Positions 25,245-34,385 of a stretch of DNA of 64,000 bases are shown piece after piece; the stretch's first letter is position 1, and the number at the start of each line of letters is the position of its first letter. The notes below the pieces were generated by a model that was not told where the DNA came from, made no database searches, and saw only the letters and a list, made by a program, of their open reading frames with translations. Origin of the DNA: Paenisporosarcina quisquiliarum (GTDB taxonomy: Bacteria; Bacillota; Bacilli; Bacillales_A; Planococcaceae); NCBI RefSeq assembly GCF_027563315.1, contig NZ_JAMKBJ010000016.1:1-64000 (forward strand), read 5' to 3'. The translations under genes were made by a program, and so were the position numbers.

Positions 25245-27218
25245 TTATTTATTTAAAATATCTAAATTAATACTTCCAAAATGTTTGTGGATTAAAGACT
25301 TATCCGATTCGGATAAACTAAGACCCATATGCATTGTTTGATTCACTTTAGTATTTCTGTAAGTATCCCATAACTCAGCTGAATGTTCTATTTTTCTGTA
25401 AAAATCCCTGAAAATTTTGATCTGAGGAGGGGAGTTTAAAAAATCTATCATTTTTCTACTTGTTAAAGGCCCATTAAAAGCATCTAAATTTGTACTTGAG
25501 TATTTTACATACTTCCCATTTTTATTATCAAAGTACTTTAGGGAAGGTGGTATTCTATCAATAAACATAGTAAAAGAGGATTCATCAATTATATAAACTC
25601 CATTAATTAACAATGGAGCGCCAATCATAGACGTAGTTAATAATATCCTATAAATATTCCTCGGACTAAAGTCTTCTTGTAAGTTTAATTGTTCTCTTAC
25701 ATATTTCAAATTAGATTGATAAAAATCGGCTATTCTATTTGCTTGATCTGTTTCTTTATATAATTTATACAAATGATTTGCATGTTGTCTTGTGGTAAAT
25801 GGCTGCACATGTGCCTTGCATTCGACAAAATATAGATCATCACCTAATAAGAAAGCAATGTCACACTCATATTCCGTACCATAGATTCTTTTGTATAATC
25901 CACCATTTGTTATTCCATTTAAATTTAGACCGGCTTTTGTTCTCTCTTCAAATCCTCTTCCTTTAAAATCTAAGTTAATATCCCTATTTAAAAAGTTAGA
26001 TGCCAACGCTCTTGATGCATCAGCTTGACTAGTCAATGAGGGTATAATTATTAATTTGTCATCTATTTCAATAAATGGACAATCTACTAAATCTAGTGAC
26101 TTATTTTTAAAGGTAAAGAGTTCAATAATATCTTCTGATTCTTCATTAGAAAAGCCATGTTGTTTAAAAAATCTCCTCCATTCAAACCTATTTTTACTAA
26201 GGCAAACTTTCTCAACGTTTAATGCTTCTAATTTCTTTTGATTCCGTAGAAATTTTTTACTTTCATCAACTAATAGTTGATAAGCATTAATCCAGTTCAG
26301 AATTTCAATTCCATGTATTTTTTCTTCTAAAAGTGGAGATCCAAAATATAATGTTGAAAATAAATAATTAAGTTTACTGTGACTTTGAGAAAGCATTTTG
26401 TCTATATCTTTCTCTCTATGCGAAAAATATTCACTCCTAATTTTTGCTATTTCCTCAGCTTGCCAGCCTTCTCTTAAATTTAAAAAACGTTCATTTGATA
26501 TATGGTTATTTAATTCGAACTCATCATCTAAAATTTCGAACTTAAACTTACCTTCGTCATTCTTTGAAACTCTAACATCAGAGTACTTCCAGTACTCCAA
26601 AATATCATTTAGTTCATTCCAAAAGCTACTAAAAATTAAATGTTTTTCAGATACTTCAAGAACTTTAGGAGAGATATTTCTTGAACTTCCTTTAAACGGT
26701 CTTTTACTAAAAATAAAATTTTTTAATATCATTCCCGTCGATTCAATTGCCGAGTCAAATATATTTTGTCTATTAGCATATTCATCTGTATTTTTTATTG
26801 TAGAAGATTTACCATTTAATTCTCTTAGAAATTTTTCTAAAGATATTAGATAGGACACTACTTCAAAATTGTTCTCTAATGCACCACTTGATTTAAAATA
26901 TTCTTCTCGTAATTCACCTTGAATATCATATAGGTTCTTAAAATAAGAAGATTCTTTTAGGAGGTTAATAACTTTTAATTTTCCCTCTACCTCCACCTTT
27001 TCAAAAATAAAATCAATAACAAGTTTCATTTTTTCTGCTCGTTTTTTGTCATTAAACAAATTTATAGTTATTCCTGAAGTTTTTAATGATCCAATTACAT
27101 TGTCAATTCCATCAGTCTCTAAAATCTCTTCTATATGACTTAGGAACTTTTGTATATCCTTACTTATCATGTTTTCAAATTTATAAAAGTTATATCTTTC
27201 TGGACTTTTTAAAACCAT
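25245..27218 (-). CDS. Putative PD-(D/E)XK nuclease-like protein
   Basis: A 657-aa protein with no named family that I recognise. Residues about 415-500 carry a PD-(D/E)XK-type core: GFEERTKAGL (possible first acidic residue E424/E425), then YECDIAFLLGD with D453, and LYFVECKAH with E466 and K468. This E-D-ExK pattern is that of restriction endonuclease-like nucleases, NERD domains included. The 410-residue N-terminal part is helical and charged, without membrane segments. ggaggt precedes the ATG. It is much more AT-rich than the neighbouring backbone. A single large nuclease-bearing gene in an SCC-like cassette suggests anti-phage or anti-plasmid defence (inference). Confidence 0.7.
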   Translation of the reverse strand: MVLKSPERYNFYKFENMISKDIQKFLSHIEEILETDGIDNVIGSLKTSGITINLFNDKKRAEKMKLVIDFIFEKVEVEGKLKVINLLKESSYFKNLYDIQGELREEYFKSSGALENNFEVVSYLISLEKFLRELNGKSSTIKNTDEYANRQNIFDSAIESTGMILKNFIFSKRPFKGSSRNISPKVLEVSEKHLIFSSFWNELNDILEYWKYSDVRVSKNDEGKFKFEILDDEFELNNHISNERFLNLREGWQAEEIAKIRSEYFSHREKDIDKMLSQSHSKLNYLFSTLYFGSPLLEEKIHGIEILNWINAYQLLVDESKKFLRNQKKLEALNVEKVCLSKNRFEWRRFFKQHGFSNEESEDIIELFTFKNKSLDLVDCPFIEIDDKLIIIPSLTSQADASRALASNFLNRDINLDFKGRGFEERTKAGLNLNGITNGGLYKRIYGTEYECDIAFLLGDDLYFVECKAHVQPFTTRQHANHLYKLYKETDQANRIADFYQSNLKYVREQLNLQEDFSPRNIYRILLTTSMIGAPLLINGVYIIDESSFTMFIDRIPPSLKYFDNKNGKYVKYSSTNLDAFNGPLTSRKMIDFLNSPPQIKIFRDFYRKIEHSAELWDTYRNTKVNQTMHMGLSLSESDKSLIHKHFGSINLDILNK

Positions 27219-27324
27219 TTTAGTCTACCTCCGTGCCATCATACTTATTACTCGTTGTTTACCTAAATTTTCATGATTCTCGTAATGGACCTTTTGTTAT
27301 TCCTATTTTATAGTTCCTTAATAT

Positions 27325-27352
27325 AAAAAAGTGACCTCTGGCCACTTTTTTA
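27325..27352 (-). terminator. Rho-independent terminator of rlmH
   Basis: Arms aaaaagtg and cactttt around a GC-containing loop, directly after the rlmH stop on the minus strand. Confidence 0.75.
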
Positions 27353-27353
27353 T

Positions 27354-27377
27354 CACTTACTTATGATACGGCTCACC
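27354..27377 (-). repeat. Native attB-like site in the 3' end of rlmH
   Basis: The chromosomal copy of the 24-bp core. It encodes the last residues of RlmH (GEPYHK) and its stop; the equivalent codons (GEAYHK) are the SCC integration site in staphylococcal rlmH. Confidence 0.85.
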
Positions 27378-27836
27378 CTTAATAATCCGAAACGCTCGAT
27401 ACACTTGCTCTACCAATACCAACTTCATCAATTGATGTGGCAATGTCATTTTTGAGAATGACAGCTTTTCATCTGAACGCTTCATTACGTCTTCATGCAG
27501 ACCGAGTGATCCACCGATGACAAACGCAATTTTGCTACGGCCATATGTCATGAGTGACTGTAAATCATCCGCCAGTTGTTCAGACGATTTCATTTTGCCC
27601 TCGATTGCTAGTGCAATTACAAAAGTGTCCGCTCCGATTTTTGCCAAAATGCGTTCGCCTTCTTTTTTCTTGACGATTTCCATGTCAGCATCACTTAAAT
27701 TTTCTGGTGCTTTTTCGTCTGATACTTCAATCAAATCTATTTTTGCATAACTTCCTAATCGTTTTGTGTATTCTTCAATGCCCAATTTCAAATATTTTTC
27801 TTTTAACTTCCCTACGGAAATTATTGCTATATTCAC
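27357..27836 (-). CDS. rlmH: 23S rRNA (pseudouridine1915-N3)-methyltransferase
   Basis: A 159-aa SPOUT-class methyltransferase (OrfX/YbeA/YydA) that methylates pseudouridine 1915 in helix 69 of 23S rRNA. Family marks are the [17 protein letters not shown] start, [12 protein letters not shown] (AdoMet knot), [18 protein letters not shown] and the conserved C-terminal GEPYHK. Start is GTG at 27836 with aaggtgg seven bases upstream. The intact gene shows that insertions at its 3' end restored the coding sequence, as SCC elements do. Confidence 0.97.
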   Translation of the reverse strand: MNIAIISVGKLKEKYLKLGIEEYTKRLGSYAKIDLIEVSDEKAPENLSDADMEIVKKKEGERILAKIGADTFVIALAIEGKMKSSEQLADDLQSLMTYGRSKIAFVIGGSLGLHEDVMKRSDEKLSFSKMTLPHQLMKLVLVEQVYRAFRIIKGEPYHK

Positions 27837-27926
27837 AGGTTATCCACCTTTACACTTTATTTACAAACACGCTATCCACAGAAGTTATACACATATCCAC
27901 AAGGTCAAACTATATATAGTAGGCAA

Positions 27927-28091
27927 TCATTCGTTCGCCACTAAATATATTGCAGCGACATCACAGTAATCGCATATTGTGGATATCTTTTCTTCTTCTG
28001 TGAGTTCCGTTAAAATCGGAAAGGTATTTTGCTCCGCGACGAACATGTCCAATGCATGTTCTATATGGGTTTGACAGCATTTTATTTTCAT
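27927..28091 (-). CDS. yyzF: CxxH/CxxC small protein (YyzF-like)
   Basis: A 54-aa protein too short for standard ORF cutoffs. It has CCQTHIEHALD near the start (CxxH) and ICDYCDVAAIYL near the end (CxxC), the two motifs that define this family, which typically sits next to rlmH in Bacillales. The four ligands suggest a zinc site. aaagga lies upstream of the ATG. DnaA boxes surround it on both sides. Confidence 0.9.
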   Translation of the reverse strand: MKIKCCQTHIEHALDMFVAEQNTFPILTELTEEEKISTICDYCDVAAIYLVANE

Positions 28092-28179
28092 TTTTCTTCA
28101 TCCTTTCGATTTTCGAATAATTCACTAAGTTATACACAATTCACACAACTTTATCCACAATCTATTTTAACAAACAAAA

Positions 28180-28219
28180 AGCGAGTAGGAAAGGCAGGCA
28201 TTCGCACCTTCTACTCGCT
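28180..28219 (-). terminator. Rho-independent terminator of the HtrA-type protease gene
   Basis: Arms gcgagtag and ctactcgc with extra pairing inside; minus-strand tail CTTTTTGTTTG. Confidence 0.8.
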
Positions 28220-28293
28220 GTGTAAATGTTTTGTGAATAAATAATGGTTATCCACAGTTCTATTTCGTCATCCACAATAAAAATGTATCGATT

Positions 28294-29520
28294 TTATAGC
28301 GCAGTATTGTCAGCTAATGTTAAAGTAACTTCCATCAATTGACCTTTACGATATACTTTCAATTTCAAATCGTCACCGATTTCTTTTTCATTGTATAAGT
28401 GTTTACGTAGATCAATCATGTTCTCGATTTTTTCTCCATCCATCTCAACAATGACATCATATTGTTTTAATTCAGCTTTATCCGCTGCTGAATCTTCTAC
28501 TACTTCATCAATGACCACGCCTGTTGAAACTTCTTCTGGTAAACGGAGAGTATCTCGTTGGTGGTAAGCAGAAACGTTTGTCACATCGACTAATGTTACG
28601 CCCATCGACGGACGTTTCATTTCTCCGTATTGTTCCAGATCTTCAATGACTGGAATGGCAGAATTGATTGGAATCGCAAGTCCAATTCCTTCAACTGTTT
28701 CTTGGGAAATTTTCATGGAATTGATTCCAATTAATTGGCCTGCTAAATTCACAAGTGCACCACCGCTATTTCCCGGATTGATGGCTGCATCCGTTTGTAA
28801 TACTTCTGCTTGCCAATCAATTTGGTTGTCGCCATTTAAATCAACTGGAATTGCACGGTCTTTTCCAGAAACAACGCCTGTTGTCACCGATCCCGAAAAA
28901 TCAAGACCAAGTGGATTACCGATTGCAATAACCGTTTCCCCTTGTTTCAATGAATCTGAATTTCCGAATTCCGCGATTGTGGTTACTTTCGAAGCATCCA
29001 TTTCAAGGACGGCCAAATCAGTCCAAATATCGGAACCAAGTAGTTTTGCTTCTACTTTTACTCCATCTGATAATGTTACTTCGATTTGATTCGCACCTTC
29101 AATCACATGGTTGTTGGTAACTACGTATGCTTTATCACCAGATTTTTTATAGATAACACCTGAACCTGTTCCAGCTTCTTGTCCTTCATTTGAAGGTCTC
29201 AAGAAATCGGAGGTAGATTGAATATTCGTTACGCCAACAACGGCGTTCGCTGCCTTGTCGACTGCCGTTGTGACATCTGTCGTTATATCCGCAGTTAATT
29301 GTTGAGTAGTTGAAGACACAGCTGGTGAACCATTACCACTCGATTCATTTCCACCAGGCATCATGCCAACAAGCGAAGGAAGCATCAGCCATACGATTAA
29401 TGCCCCAATCATAACCCCGATCAGTCCACTGAAAAAGTAGCCACCTTTACTTCCTCTTCTAATAATCCGGGTCTGTTGTTCTTTTTGTGGATCCGTTGGT
29501 ATTTGATCATAGTATCCCAT
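28294..29520 (-). CDS. HtrA-type serine protease (YycK/HtrC-like)
   Basis: A 408-aa membrane-anchored S1C protease that degrades misfolded extracytoplasmic proteins. A cytoplasmic basic N-terminus is followed by one membrane helix (about 28-52), a Ser/Thr linker, the protease domain with H138 (TNNHV), D168 (WTDLAVLE) and S252 (GNSGGAL), and one PDZ domain (about 300-395). It lies at the end of the wal cluster as in B. subtilis, but a terminator after walJ separates it, so it probably has its own promoter. aagggaga precedes the ATG. Confidence 0.95.
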   Translation of the reverse strand: MGYYDQIPTDPQKEQQTRIIRRGSKGGYFFSGLIGVMIGALIVWLMLPSLVGMMPGGNESSGNGSPAVSSTTQQLTADITTDVTTAVDKAANAVVGVTNIQSTSDFLRPSNEGQEAGTGSGVIYKKSGDKAYVVTNNHVIEGANQIEVTLSDGVKVEAKLLGSDIWTDLAVLEMDASKVTTIAEFGNSDSLKQGETVIAIGNPLGLDFSGSVTTGVVSGKDRAIPVDLNGDNQIDWQAEVLQTDAAINPGNSGGALVNLAGQLIGINSMKISQETVEGIGLAIPINSAIPVIEDLEQYGEMKRPSMGVTLVDVTNVSAYHQRDTLRLPEEVSTGVVIDEVVEDSAADKAELKQYDVIVEMDGEKIENMIDLRKHLYNEKEIGDDLKLKVYRKGQLMEVTLTLADNTAL

Positions 29521-29613
29521 AGAAGATCTCCCTTTCTGTTTTTGATATCTTTACTTTACCCTTCAAACATTAAAATTAGATGAAAATGAATTTAAAACTT
29601 GCTCAAAAAATAA

Positions 29614-29636
29614 AAACCTCCACAGATGTGGAGGTT
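29614..29636 (-). terminator. Terminator overlapping the walJ stop codon
   Basis: Stem aacctccac/gtggaggtt with a short loop and the minus-strand tail TTTTTATTTTTT. Confidence 0.85.
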
Positions 29637-30423
29637 AGACCGTTACTAATTCAGTTGCTTTATTGGCATCAGTATCAAAGAGATTTAAATATTCACCGGT
29701 AACAATGCCGCACGATTCAAGAGTCTGGGTAACACTCATACGTGCAAGATCTTTCATATTATTATCTTTACTCAAATGTGAAAGATAGATACGTGTTGGT
29801 TTTTCTTCCACTACTTCGCTCATTGCAACAGCTGCATCTTCATTGGACACATGTCCAACATCACTTAAAATACGGCGCTTAACGGACCAAGGGTAACGAC
29901 CCATTTGTAACATTCCAACGTCATGATTGCTTTCGAACACAAATGAATCCGCACCTTTAATATAACCTTTCATCCGGTCACTGACGTATCCTGTATCCGT
30001 GATTAATACCAGTTTACGTCCATTTTCATGAAAGACGTAAAACATTGGGTCTGCAGCATCATGGGAAACAGCGAACGATTGAATATCTAGTGAGCCGAAT
30101 GTTTTCACGCTTTCCATATCGAAATGAAAACGTTGCTCAAGCGGAATGTTTCCGACTAGATGTTCCATTGCCATCCAAGTCTTAGCATTGGCATATATGG
30201 GTACTTTATATTTACGGGCAAGAATGCCAAGCCCTTTTATGTGATCACTATGTTCATGCGTAACCAAAATTCCGCTTAAGTTTTTCATACTGCGGTCAAC
30301 AGAGGCGAACAACTCCTCCATTTTACGTCCACTCAGACCAGCATCCACTAAAAATGAATGTTCCTCGTTTTCAACGTAAATGGCATTTCCGCTACTGCCG
30401 CTTGCTAGAACACTAAAACGCAT
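29635..30423 (-). CDS. walJ: MBL-fold metallohydrolase WalJ/YycJ
   Basis: A 262-aa metallo-beta-lactamase-fold protein. The zinc motif HEHSDH is at residues 56-61, and further ligands are in FAVSHDA, TDTGY and LSHLS. It belongs to the wal operon in most Bacillales, where it is linked to coordination of cell division with replication and to exonuclease-like activity; the exact role is unsettled. It is the last gene of the operon here. Confidence 0.95.
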   Translation of the reverse strand: MRFSVLASGSSGNAIYVENEEHSFLVDAGLSGRKMEELFASVDRSMKNLSGILVTHEHSDHIKGLGILARKYKVPIYANAKTWMAMEHLVGNIPLEQRFHFDMESVKTFGSLDIQSFAVSHDAADPMFYVFHENGRKLVLITDTGYVSDRMKGYIKGADSFVFESNHDVGMLQMGRYPWSVKRRILSDVGHVSNEDAAVAMSEVVEEKPTRIYLSHLSKDNNMKDLARMSVTQTLESCGIVTGEYLNLFDTDANKATELVTV

Positions 30424-30435
30424 GATGAAAACTCC

Positions 30436-31248
30436 TTATTCTTCTATTTCCTCGGACTCTTTGTTAAATTCGATAATCTTTCCTTCAACCGCATTTACAA
30501 AATAGTCTTCTATTGTACCATCTTGCAATTCTACACGAACTCGCCAAGTCGGTGCAAACACTTGCGTTTCTGTTAATTGGACAAGAGTCGAATAGCCTAA
30601 ACTGATTTTTGTAATTGTAGAATTTGGTTTTAATAAATTTCGCTGGTATAAAACTTCCACTGCACGCTCATCTGGCAATAAGTTTTCAGTCTGCTCAAAA
30701 TCATCATCCAATTCTTCAAAGGCTGTTTGCTCATATTTAAACACTTCATTATCTTCATTCCAATAAATTGTGAGCAGTGCATTTTGATTAAAGTATATTT
30801 GGCGATCATTGATTGTTTGAAAGAACACGGCTTTTTTGCCCTCAAGATCGACATCAAATAATTCATAAGACATTCCTTCAAAAACATGCTTATTAACAAA
30901 ATCCTTAAAAGTTGTTGAGTCATCCAAATTTACTAAAGCTACGGGTTTCTCCAATGTCGCCACTAGTTCCGTACGATTAAAAATCTCATACTTTTGATTT
31001 TCTACTGGTTTTAATTCCTCAGGGGAATAGACGCGAACGTTTCCAGAGACATATGATTCTTTTAGTGTATTTTCAGGTGCACTTTCATATCGGATATTAT
31101 CAGCTTGTAGCCGTTCTTCAATTGTTGTTTCACCGAGTATTTCAACCTTTTGGGCTTCTTTGTATCGATCCACATAAAGCGAATACAAAAAGACGTTTAA
31201 AATCGAGAAAACGATAATGAAGATGGTTTTGGTTTTATTCCAATCCAA
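30436..31248 (-). CDS. walI: WalI/YycI, regulator of WalK
   Basis: A 270-aa protein with one N-terminal membrane helix (TIFIIVFSILNVFLYSLYV) and an extracytoplasmic YycI domain. With WalH it binds and restrains WalK in the membrane. I take the TTG at 31248 as start because aggaggt lies eight bases upstream and the protein then begins MDWNKTKTIF, as YycI proteins do. It overlaps the end of walH by 14 bp. Confidence 0.93.
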   Translation of the reverse strand: MDWNKTKTIFIIVFSILNVFLYSLYVDRYKEAQKVEILGETTIEERLQADNIRYESAPENTLKESYVSGNVRVYSPEELKPVENQKYEIFNRTELVATLEKPVALVNLDDSTTFKDFVNKHVFEGMSYELFDVDLEGKKAVFFQTINDRQIYFNQNALLTIYWNEDNEVFKYEQTAFEELDDDFEQTENLLPDERAVEVLYQRNLLKPNSTITKISLGYSTLVQLTETQVFAPTWRVRVELQDGTIEDYFVNAVEGKIIEFNKESEEIEE

Positions 31249-32566
31249 ACTTCCCACCTCCTAAAACGTCAGATGAAATGCGAGACCACTGATTGTTTGA
31301 TAAATAAAACCACGACGGTTCCAGTATCAGTAATCGTTGGTCATTATCGCGTGTTAAGTAATAACCAGTCGTAATCTCATCGACATTGTTAAAATCAAGT
31401 TCGTTGACGTTTTTCATAACACGCGAAGCTTTCTCACCTGAAGGTAAGGTCGAAATCACTGTATCAAATGGTAATGACAGATCAAGGGTATAGTAAGGTC
31501 GCCAATAGCGATAAATGCCTGGATCGCCCCAAAATGCAGTGATTTTTGTAGATGTTTCATCACTAAATACGGGATAACCCAATAAATACAATTGATAATC
31601 TATTTGTTGATTGTCCGGATTGATGCTGGCAAAACGGTATTCATCTGTCCAGCCACCGTGTTCATTAACAAAATCTAAACTATCAAATACCAACTTGGAA
31701 GGAACCGCAGGCACAAATGTTTCAGCAGATGGATTAACAAAACTTAATGTGCGTTCAAGTAAATTCACATTCATCAATGAAGTACCATCCGAATATTCTT
31801 CATTTGTGGCACCAACTGGACTTTGGCGAATCAAGTTCGGGTCACTGAATAGTGCTTCCCTAAAACGATTGGTATCAATTTCTTTCAAGTAATACGTATA
31901 ACGAATGCTCTCAACATCTTGAGCTGATACAAATAAGGAAGACTTGCCTTTGCGTTGAATTTCCGTGAATTTCGCAAACTCAGCCGTAGGCGATACAATT
32001 TTTTGTTTCAGTACATTCATATCGACATTGCCAGCGATTGCTGAATACAGTGTTTTGGATTTCGAACTGGCAAAATAAATTTTCAGTTCACCATTTTCAG
32101 TTCGATTCCAATTGACAATCAAACGATCAAATCCATTTTCAGGCGGGTTTGTAATCGAAAATGGCAGTATGATGTCGTACACCGGAAAAGGCACATCATC
32201 CGGGAAAAACAATGTATAGCGATTATGTGAATGAATCAATTCATTTAATTCTACTGCACTTAAATTGTTAGTCTCTAAAGTCAGATCACTGATTTCCCAA
32301 TTTTTCATGACATTAACCACACGTTCCAGATCAAATGGAGACATCGATCCCGTCATGTTGTCTTCCCGGCTCGCAATCATTTTGTAAGGTTTGATTACGT
32401 CATCTACTCGCTGTTGTTCAGCAATTGATATATTCAATACTGGCGCATGTTGAATGGTCTCATAGGTAGGTGTATAGGTCCAAATTGTAAACGTCAATGA
32501 CACACTTAACACAACTAGCAACGTCAGGACGATCGATTTTATTTGCTCTACATACTTCAATCCCAT
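31235..32566 (-). CDS. walH: WalH/YycH, regulator of WalK
   Basis: A 443-aa protein with one N-terminal membrane helix (SIVLTLLVVLSVSLTFTIWTY) and a large extracytoplasmic YycH domain. It works with WalI to modulate WalK. It overlaps walK by 10 bp. A TTG at 32560 fits the aggtga ribosome site at least as well as the ATG at 32566. Confidence 0.93.
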   Translation of the reverse strand: MGLKYVEQIKSIVLTLLVVLSVSLTFTIWTYTPTYETIQHAPVLNISIAEQQRVDDVIKPYKMIASREDNMTGSMSPFDLERVVNVMKNWEISDLTLETNNLSAVELNELIHSHNRYTLFFPDDVPFPVYDIILPFSITNPPENGFDRLIVNWNRTENGELKIYFASSKSKTLYSAIAGNVDMNVLKQKIVSPTAEFAKFTEIQRKGKSSLFVSAQDVESIRYTYYLKEIDTNRFREALFSDPNLIRQSPVGATNEEYSDGTSLMNVNLLERTLSFVNPSAETFVPAVPSKLVFDSLDFVNEHGGWTDEYRFASINPDNQQIDYQLYLLGYPVFSDETSTKITAFWGDPGIYRYWRPYYTLDLSLPFDTVISTLPSGEKASRVMKNVNELDFNNVDEITTGYYLTRDNDQRLLILEPSWFYLSNNQWSRISSDVLGGGKFGLE

Positions 32567-34380
32567 TCACCTGCCTCATCTAACTCAAATGGCAACGTAA
32601 AGAATATCGTTGTACCGTGTCCTTCTTCACTCTCTGCCCAAATGGCTCCACCATGAGCTTCTATCATTTCCCGGGCAATAGCTAATCCAAGTCCTGAGCC
32701 ACCCATTGACCTTGCACGTGCGCGGTCCACGCGATAGAAACGGTCAAAAATCCGCTCTACATTTTCTTTTGGAATCCCCATACCATCATCTGATACCATG
32801 ACTTTTAAGAATCCTTCTTGCACGATAATGCCAAAACGGATGTTTCCGCCGTCTGGCGAATATTTCAAGGCATTGGAAATGATATTATCAATAACTTGTG
32901 TTAATTTATCAGCATCAATTTCCACGAAGAATTGTGAATCTGGCAATAAACGTTTGAAATGGACTTGCTGGGATTTTGACATTTCAAAACGATCAATGAT
33001 TCGATTGAAGAATTTATTGAACTCAACAAATTCTTTATTTAAATCGTAATCTCGGCTATCCATTTTAGATAACTGCAGCAGGTCATTAACCAAACGAATC
33101 ATGCGCTCAGTTTCCGTCTGTGTAACATTTAGGAAGGACGGTGCTAAATCCTTGTCACGCCAAGCACCATCCGCTAGTGCTTCTAAATAGCTACGCATTG
33201 TTGTTAATGGTGTGCGAAGTTCATGTGATACGTTTGCTACGAATTCACGACGCTCCATATCAATCTTCTCTTGTTCGGTATTATCATGAAGAACTGTGAT
33301 TAATCCGTTAACGAATCCTGTTTCTTTTTGAATGACCGAGAAATTCGCTCTTAAAATATATGGACGTTCAGGTGAACTGAAGTCCAAATTAATGGATTCC
33401 TTCATATGAATTAAGTCTTCAAATGTATATTGCGCTTCGATTCCGAGAACGGATGAAATAGGACGATGTACCACTAAATCTCTTGAAACTCTCAACAGTC
33501 TTAGTGCAGGATCATTGATTAAAATGATGCGACCTTTCCGATCTGTCGCAATTACGCCATCCGTCATATTCGAAAGAACTGAAGCCAGTTTGCGGCGTTC
33601 GCCTTCCGTAGTTGACTGTGCTTCTTGCAAACGATTGGTCAAATGGTTGAAGGCAATCGCCAGTTGTCCGATTTCATCGTTCCCGTAAACTCGTACTTTG
33701 CGAGAGAAGTTCCCTTTTGCCATAGCCTGAGCTTGTCTGCGCATATCGGAAATCGGTCGTGTAATGGTCTGGGCGATTAATATCCCCAATATAATTGTGA
33801 TGGCAAGCGACATTGCGGTACCACCAGCAAGAATCTGGTTAATTTCATTCATTTGCTCAAAAACAGTTTCAATATTGGATTCCAAGTAAATCGTACCGAG
33901 TATTTCACCTTGATCTGTAATCGGTGAAGCGAGAACCCATATACGATCGCCTTTTTGGGGATCCAATGAAATGGAATTTTCAGGTGTTTCAGAAGATATA
34001 GAGCGACGGACAATTGGATCAGTGGAACGTTGGCCAACAATAGATTGATTCGTCGTTTCAGAAGTAGCTAAAATACGAAAATTAGGATCTATTACTCTGA
34101 TTTCATTGATATCTTCCGAACGAATACTGAATAGAACAGAACGTAAACTTTGTTCTAACGTGAAATCTTCTTCTCCACGCTTTTTGATAATTTCTTCACG
34201 CACACTAAACTCCACCAAATCCACGCGTTCTTCAATGGATTTAGTGAAGCTGTCTTTAAGCGTATTTTCTAACTCACGAGCAAAATATAATCCGATGATT
34301 TGCATTGCCAAAATAATAAGCAAAATGTAAACGAGGACGATTTTGACGTGAATCGATTTAAAAAAGCCTACCTTTTGCAT
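32557..34380 (-). CDS. walK: Cell-wall sensor histidine kinase WalK
   Basis: A 607-aa kinase. Order of parts: helix 1 (about 12-33), extracytoplasmic sensor domain, helix 2 (about 186-205), HAMP (about 206-258), PAS (about 262-370), HisKA with phosphorylated H386 (VANVSHELRT), and HATPase with DNIISNALKYSP and GGSGLGLAIARE. WalK controls autolysin genes through WalR and is usually essential. Coding DNA at 32666-32679 contains a near-match to the Noc site. Confidence 0.97.
   Translation of the reverse strand: MQKVGFFKSIHVKIVLVYILLIILAMQIIGLYFARELENTLKDSFTKSIEERVDLVEFSVREEIIKKRGEEDFTLEQSLRSVLFSIRSEDINEIRVIDPNFRILATSETTNQSIVGQRSTDPIVRRSISSETPENSISLDPQKGDRIWVLASPITDQGEILGTIYLESNIETVFEQMNEINQILAGGTAMSLAITIILGILIAQTITRPISDMRRQAQAMAKGNFSRKVRVYGNDEIGQLAIAFNHLTNRLQEAQSTTEGERRKLASVLSNMTDGVIATDRKGRIILINDPALRLLRVSRDLVVHRPISSVLGIEAQYTFEDLIHMKESINLDFSSPERPYILRANFSVIQKETGFVNGLITVLHDNTEQEKIDMERREFVANVSHELRTPLTTMRSYLEALADGAWRDKDLAPSFLNVTQTETERMIRLVNDLLQLSKMDSRDYDLNKEFVEFNKFFNRIIDRFEMSKSQQVHFKRLLPDSQFFVEIDADKLTQVIDNIISNALKYSPDGGNIRFGIIVQEGFLKVMVSDDGMGIPKENVERIFDRFYRVDRARARSMGGSGLGLAIAREMIEAHGGAIWAESEEGHGTTIFFTLPFELDEAGEWD
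32666..32679. promoter_or_regulatory. Candidate Noc-binding site inside walK
   Basis: ATTTCCCGGGCAAT, one mismatch from the palindromic Noc consensus ATTTCCCGGGAAAT. It lies within coding sequence. Confidence 0.4.
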
Positions 34381-34385
34381 TCTGT

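Larger units (their letters stand above)
25076..27377. mobile_element. SCC-like cassette A (PD-(D/E)XK protein), adjacent to rlmH
   Basis: The interval between rlmH itself and att copy 2. It carries one AT-rich gene (25245-27218) reading in the same direction as rlmH. Unlike the other three cassettes, I do not see a clear terminal inverted repeat pair. Being next to rlmH and having the least-diverged att copy, it looks like the newest insertion. Confidence 0.6.
27840..28276. promoter_or_regulatory. DnaA-box cluster beside rlmH
   Basis: Exact TTATCCACA boxes at 28151-28159 and 28248-28256; one-mismatch boxes at 27840, 27872, 27885, 27893, 28130 and 28268 (TTATCCACC, CTATCCACA, TTATACACA, ATATCCACA, TTATACACA, TCATCCACA), all in the same orientation. 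In B. subtilis a DnaA-box cluster is known at yydA (the rlmH orthologue), so this is likely the conserved site. Confidence 0.75.

Noticed and set aside
26398-26853. Plus-strand 151-codon open frame
   Set aside because: Antisense shadow of the AT-rich 657-aa gene, Ser/Phe/Leu-rich as expected for such frames.
1-27000. Insertion sequence or prophage as source of the variable region
   Set aside because: No transposase, integrase, Ccr recombinase, terminase or structural phage gene is visible on either strand.
17707-27377. Reading the five repeats as a CRISPR array
   Set aside because: Spacing is 0.7-4.9 kb, intervals contain genes, and the repeat equals the rlmH 3' end; no cas genes.
28770-28785. 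Further Noc-like motifs such as ATTTCCCGGATTGA (htrA region) and ATTTCCCGGACAAC (mnmG)
   Set aside because: Three or more mismatches or loss of the palindrome; expected by chance at this level.
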